The notes beneath the pieces were generated by a model. That model did no database searches, had not been told where the DNA came from, and saw only the letters and a program-made list of their open reading frames with translations. This document shows positions 59,804 through 64,000 of a stretch of 64,000 nt of DNA, piece after piece (the stretch's first letter is position 1; each line of letters begins with the position of its first letter). The position numbers were made by a program, and so were the translations under genes. The stretch is from Exiguobacterium aestuarii (GTDB taxonomy: Bacteria > Bacillota > Bacilli > Exiguobacteriales > Exiguobacteriaceae), in the NCBI RefSeq assembly GCF_020171655.1, contig NZ_JAIVAC010000001.1, positions 372,001 to 436,000 of the forward strand, read 5' to 3'.

Positions 59804-60634
59804 ATGGCGTATTCAAGAAGCAAAGAAAAAACATGGAGCGCACGATTCCGGGCAATCCCGAAACATCGTAAAATCGCCTTCGGTCTCGTCTTGACGGTCA
59901 TCCCAACGCTCTTTCTCGTGAATTTATTCGTATTCAGCCATTTGTTGGCGTTAGGGGACCAGTATGAAGATCGATACCAAATGAAGAAGTTACGACTTGA
60001 GACGTATCATGGGAATGTCGAGTTCGTGCGTAGTACAAATGAAAAAGTACAAATCGAAGTGGTGCAGACCAATTCGAAAGAACGACGTATCAAAGTCAAA
60101 TCGGTCGGCGATACCATCTATGTCGTCGAGCGGTATGGGTGGTTCAGCTATTTCGGCAGTCGGGCCAGTGATGAACCGTCCCGCTATAAGCTTCGCGTTG
60201 CCTTACCGAGTTCGATGACCTCGGTTCATCTCGGGGCTGAACAAGTGACCGGGCAAGGGTTAAACGTGAAAACGATTGTGATGAATGCGAACGCTGTCAA
60301 TTTGAAGCAAATTGATAGTGATCGTCTGCGAATTGAGACGAAGAGTGATACGACAATCGAATCCGCACGTCTCGTAACGGGAGATATCCGTTCTTATCGT
60401 CATGCGACCATCACAGACGTCGTCGTGAACCAGGCGATGACGGTTCAAACGGAGGCAGGAACGCTTAGTTATGCGCCAAAACATGCGACAGGGCAAGTGA
60501 ACGTGACGACGGCTGGGAAAATTTCTAGTAGCGACCGTTACAAAGAAGTCGAACCAGGTGTCTATCAGTTGTCGACATCGAATCGACCTGTCGTTGAGTT
60601 GATTTCTGAGACAGGGAAGGTCGAACTGAAATGA
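59804..60634 (+). CDS. DUF4097-like membrane-anchored beta-helix protein
   Basis: The 276-residue protein has a basic N-terminus, one membrane segment (about 27-47) and an extracytoplasmic region of repeated short beta strands (LRLETYHGNVEFVRS, VNLKQIDSDRLRIET, ESARLVTGDIRS, VQTEAGTLSY). This is the layout of DUF4097/LiaG-like or adhesin-type beta-helical proteins. Function is unknown. ATG at 59804 follows GAAGGAGAGG. It overlaps the next transporter gene by four bases (ATGA), so the two probably act together at the envelope. It is not in the B. subtilis order. Confidence 0.75.
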   Translation: MAYSRSKEKTWSARFRAIPKHRKIAFGLVLTVIPTLFLVNLFVFSHLLALGDQYEDRYQMKKLRLETYHGNVEFVRSTNEKVQIEVVQTNSKERRIKVKSVGDTIYVVERYGWFSYFGSRASDEPSRYKLRVALPSSMTSVHLGAEQVTGQGLNVKTIVMNANAVNLKQIDSDRLRIETKSDTTIESARLVTGDIRSYRHATITDVVVNQAMTVQTEAGTLSYAPKHATGQVNVTTAGKISSSDRYKEVEPGVYQLSTSNRPVVELISETGKVELK

Positions 60635-61569
60635 ATGGAAAACGCTACATCCCGAAAATCGGGCTTCGTACGTTAAAGACCGGGATTGCTGTATCGATCA
60701 CCGTCGCAATCTCGTGGTATGTATTCGGAATTTATTCTGGAATGGGTGCAATCGCAGCCGTTGTGGCGATGCAACCGACCGTCAAGCGCTCGTCTAAAAT
60801 CGTGTTCAGTCGAATATTCGGAACGGTCGTCGGTCTCATGTGTGGGCTGTTCATCGTCTATTTGTTCGGCGTCAATCCCATCTCCATTGGTCTAGCGGTC
60901 ATCGTGTCGCTCACGCTCAATACGACATTCGATAAGACACACATGTCGACGTATGCGGCGTTCGCCATCGTCATGATGTTAGAAAACCCGACTTCGGATT
61001 TCTTCCATTATGCATGGACACGCTCATTGTTGACGGCAGTCGGTGTATTCGTCTCGCTCGGTGTGAACTATGCGTTCTTGCCACCGCGGTATGAAGATCG
61101 TTTGTTGAGCGAGGTCAGAAAGACCTCATCTTATTTGTTCCACCATTGGCGTGAACTCGTCGGTTCCCCGGCGGAACTATTAGAGACGCGTGCCCGCATC
61201 CTCGGTCATCAGGAGTTGCATATGATGCTTCAAGAGGATATGAAAGTGACGAACGTGAAATTAAAGTATATGACAATCAAGCAGTATCGATTGCTCATTC
61301 ATCTCGAAGACAAGCTCGTCTTACTACTAGAAAGTCTAGCCGAGCATCGGGAAGCCTTCTTACTCATGAGCGAGGAAGAACGTCAGGCGTTCGAATCGGA
61401 GTTCTTATATTTGCTCGCGCACCATCATGATATTCTCTATACGTGTGATAAACCGTATTCGCTCTTTAGGTTGCCGCACGAAGATTTATCCGTTTCAGAA
61501 ATTTTACACGGGCATTTGCTCGATTATCATGAACAGCTCGAAGCGTTTAAGCATGACCCGAAAGCGTAA
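60631..61569 (+). CDS. Aromatic-acid exporter family (ArAE/FUSC-like) membrane protein
   Basis: The 312-residue protein has an N-terminal group of four to six membrane segments (about residues 12-150, with GIYSGMGAIAAVVAMQPTVKRSS and RIFGTVVGLMCGLFIVY) and a C-terminal helical cytosolic domain (about 155-312). This is the YqjA/DUF939 arrangement of ArAE-type exporters. The substrate is not known. It overlaps the preceding DUF4097-like gene. Confidence 0.85.
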   Translation: MNGKRYIPKIGLRTLKTGIAVSITVAISWYVFGIYSGMGAIAAVVAMQPTVKRSSKIVFSRIFGTVVGLMCGLFIVYLFGVNPISIGLAVIVSLTLNTTFDKTHMSTYAAFAIVMMLENPTSDFFHYAWTRSLLTAVGVFVSLGVNYAFLPPRYEDRLLSEVRKTSSYLFHHWRELVGSPAELLETRARILGHQELHMMLQEDMKVTNVKLKYMTIKQYRLLIHLEDKLVLLLESLAEHREAFLLMSEEERQAFESEFLYLLAHHHDILYTCDKPYSLFRLPHEDLSVSEILHGHLLDYHEQLEAFKHDPKA

Positions 61570-61590
61570 ATCAAGTTGTTTCCTTACTAA

Positions 61591-61618
61591 AAACCCGCCA
61601 TCAGAACATGGCGGGTTT
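61591..61618. terminator. Terminator between the ArAE gene and rqcH
   Basis: AAACCCGCCA and its exact complement flank an eight-base loop. The T run is best on the minus strand (TTTTT), so it mainly serves rqcH, which ends 3 bp away. Confidence 0.85.
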
Positions 61619-61621
61619 CGT

Positions 61622-63313
61622 TTATGACTGTTTCAGCGACTTCATCAATTGCTCATCCGGTGTCACGTAGACGGTCTGTTGATCCGTATAGATGACAAAC
61701 CCGGGTTTGGCACCGCTTGGTTTTTTCACGTAGCGGGCGCGCGTATAATCGACGGGCACACCGCTCGATGCGCGTGCTTTCGAGAAGTAGGCAGCGACCG
61801 ATGCGGCTTCAAGAAGCGTCGTCTCATCGGGGTCCGTGGAACGAATGATGACGTGAGAACCCGGGATGTCTTTGACATGAAGCCAAATCTCATCACGGCG
61901 TGCGAACTTGAACGTCAGATGGTCGTTTTGGGTATTATTCTTCCCGACGAAGAATTCTGTTCCCGTCGAAGACGTGTACGCTTCAAGCGAAATCTTTGGA
62001 TTCGCTTTTTTCTTTTGACGTTTTTGACGGATGTATCCTTCTTCGGCGAGCTCTTCCCGAATCTCGAGTAGGTCGGATGGAGAGGCGACATCGAGCTGGG
62101 CGGTGAGCGTCTCCAAATAGTCGATTTCCGCGTCGTTTAATTCGAGTTGTTTTTTCACTTCGACTTTAGCAACTTTTAATTTGTTGTACTTCTTATAATA
62201 TTGTTGCGCATTCTCGTTCGGCGTTTTGAGCGGGTCAAGCGGAATCGAGATGGTCGCACCCTCTTCATCGTAGTAATCGACGACTTCAGCGACACGCATC
62301 CCTTTTTCAAGCTGGAACAAGTACGTCGTCAACAACTCGCCAAACTTTTGTAACTCGTCCGCTCGTTCTGTCGCCTTTAAGTCCTCTAAGAGACGGCGGC
62401 GCTTCAACAAGTTCTTCTCGAGTTCGGATTTCAAGAGACGCTCCACATCGTGGGCTTGTTGTCTGACGCGGTCACGGTTCGCTTTCTCATAGAAGAAACG
62501 GTCGAGCACTTCTTTACTCGATGCATATGTTTCCTCGGATACGATTTCTCCTGCCGTCAATACGATCGGGGCGAAACGTTCCTTTCCAGAAGCGAGTTGT
62601 TGGAACACATAAGGTCCTTCAAGCTGACACAATACGTTCTCGAACGCTTGCTGAATCGATTCACGGTTCGGCATCTTCGAGAGGTGCACGACTTCTTGAG
62701 CGATTTGAGGGCTGACCCCAGCGAACGTGGCGACGATCTGTTTGTCCAATTTGCCGGCATTCCAGTCGATTCGCTTCAACCCTTCCGTCAAATCAGACAA
62801 CGGGTCGAACTTATGTTGTTCTGGCGGGAGGAGGTATTCACTACCCGGCATGATCGTTCGATACGTGTTTTGCGAAGGCGGGAGGTGTTTGATTGCATCT
62901 AATATTTTCCCGTCTTCTGTAGTTAAGACGACGTTCGAGTGACGTCCCATCAACTCGATGTAGACTTTTTTCGATTCTTCATCACCGAGCTCGTTTCGAG
63001 AGCGGACGGAGATGACGATGACACGGTCACGACCGATTTGTTCGACCGCCGTGATAAATCCGCCTTCTACATGTTTTCGTAGCATCATGCAGAACATCGG
63101 CGGTTCTTGCGGATTTTTAATCGGTGTATCCGTCAATTGAAGACGGGCATACATCGCGTTTGCTGATATGAGTAGTTGCGCGTTCTGTCGGTTCGAACGA
63201 ATTTGGAGCATCAAATCGAGAGAATACGGTTGATGTACTTTGTTGATTCGTCCTCCGACGAGCGATTGTAATTCTTGTACGACACGATATGTCATTAATC
63301 CATCATAAGCCAA
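61622..63313 (-). CDS. rqcH: RqcH, ribosome quality-control NFACT protein (YloA)
   Basis: RqcH binds stalled 50S-peptidyl-tRNA complexes and adds poly-alanine tails that mark proteins for degradation. The 563-residue protein has an N-terminal NFACT domain (GGRINKVHQPYSLDLML, PPMFCMMLRKHVEGG), a coiled-coil middle (about 280-430) and an NFACT-R domain with GKNNTQNDHLTFKFARRDEIWLHVKDIPGSHV split around residues 455-490. TTG at 63313 is preferred: it gives M-AYDGLMTY, aligns with YloA MSFDGMFTY, and is 10 nt after AAAGG. ATG 63322 and GTG 63325 are 1-2 nt from that site. Confidence 0.92.
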   Translation of the reverse strand: MAYDGLMTYRVVQELQSLVGGRINKVHQPYSLDLMLQIRSNRQNAQLLISANAMYARLQLTDTPIKNPQEPPMFCMMLRKHVEGGFITAVEQIGRDRVIVISVRSRNELGDEESKKVYIELMGRHSNVVLTTEDGKILDAIKHLPPSQNTYRTIMPGSEYLLPPEQHKFDPLSDLTEGLKRIDWNAGKLDKQIVATFAGVSPQIAQEVVHLSKMPNRESIQQAFENVLCQLEGPYVFQQLASGKERFAPIVLTAGEIVSEETYASSKEVLDRFFYEKANRDRVRQQAHDVERLLKSELEKNLLKRRRLLEDLKATERADELQKFGELLTTYLFQLEKGMRVAEVVDYYDEEGATISIPLDPLKTPNENAQQYYKKYNKLKVAKVEVKKQLELNDAEIDYLETLTAQLDVASPSDLLEIREELAEEGYIRQKRQKKKANPKISLEAYTSSTGTEFFVGKNNTQNDHLTFKFARRDEIWLHVKDIPGSHVIIRSTDPDETTLLEAASVAAYFSKARASSGVPVDYTRARYVKKPSGAKPGFVIYTDQQTVYVTPDEQLMKSLKQS

Positions 63314-63333
63314 TGATCTCATCACCTTTGTTC

Positions 63334-63369
63334 ATTTTCTGTCTCTACGTTATCAGAAAAACAGAAAAT
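63334..63369. repeat. 9-bp inverted repeat between rqcH and gmk
   Basis: ATTTTCTGT (63334-63342) and ACAGAAAAT (63361-63369) are exact complements 18 bases apart in the divergent intergenic region. It is AT-rich, with no T run in either useful position; an operator or chance. Confidence 0.35.
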
Positions 63370-63408
63370 ATGGTACGATGGAGTAGGAAATCCGAACTTC
63401 TTCTTGCC

Positions 63409-64000
<592 letters not shown>

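Overview
This window is chromosomal core DNA from a low-to-moderate G+C Bacillota (order Bacillales). Gene order follows the Bacillus subtilis ylaK-to-gmk region almost step by step: ylaK, ylaN, ftsW, pycA, ctaA/ctaBCDEFG, ricF, ylbG, rsmD, coaD, ylbL, tmcAL, ylbN, rpmF, panE, bshC, the dcw cell-wall/division cluster, ylmDEFGH-divIVA, ileS, lspA, ylyB, pyrRPBCKDFE, rqcH and gmk. All sporulation genes that interrupt this region in Bacillus (spoVD, spoVE, spoIIGA-sigE-sigG) are missing, and base composition is near 50% G+C by eye. Together these suggest a non-sporulating member close to Exiguobacterium. That genus call is an inference; no rRNA is present to confirm it. The window holds no tRNA, rRNA, insertion sequence, prophage or CRISPR array.

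Layout. 1-3.9 kb: small conserved genes plus an inserted MFS exporter with a palindromic operator candidate. 4-8.7 kb: ftsW and pyruvate carboxylase. 8.8-10.1 kb: DNA photolyase, sharing a terminator with ctaA. 10.2-18.7 kb: heme A synthesis and the caa3-type cytochrome c oxidase (ctaA divergent from ctaBCDEF), then ctaG, a DUF420 protein, a Sco copper chaperone and a small Asp23-like protein. 18.8-20.4 kb: accessory leftward genes (an orphan small protein, YugN, an ATP-grasp ligase). 20.5-28.2 kb: RicF, YlbG, rRNA methyltransferase, CoA synthesis, protease, tRNA acetylation, ribosomal protein L32, pantothenate and bacillithiol genes. 28.4-43.7 kb: the dcw cluster rsmH-ftsL-pbpB-murF-mraY-murD-murG-divIB-ftsA-ftsZ, then ylmD-ylmE-sepF-ylmG-ylmH-divIVA. 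It lacks mraZ, murE and murB, and has murF where Bacillus has murE. 43.7-48.1 kb: T-box-controlled ileS, lspA and ylyB. 48.1-59.7 kb: complete de novo UMP operon with three PyrR RNA sites. 59.8-61.6 kb: a two-gene envelope unit. 61.6-64.0 kb: rqcH and the start of gmk.

The main regulatory points are: (i) PyrR control by classical attenuation at two places, but at pyrP the PyrR site abuts the ribosome binding site with no terminator, suggesting translational repression; (ii) an Ile T-box upstream of ileS; (iii) a perfect cre-consensus match and a perfect TGTGA-N6-TCACA palindrome between ctaA and ctaB; (iv) an 8-bp hairpin sitting exactly between the Shine-Dalgarno and the start codon of the ATP-grasp gene. 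I do not see a clear new multi-gene defence or mobile system; the novelty here is regulatory or lies in small uncharacterised proteins.
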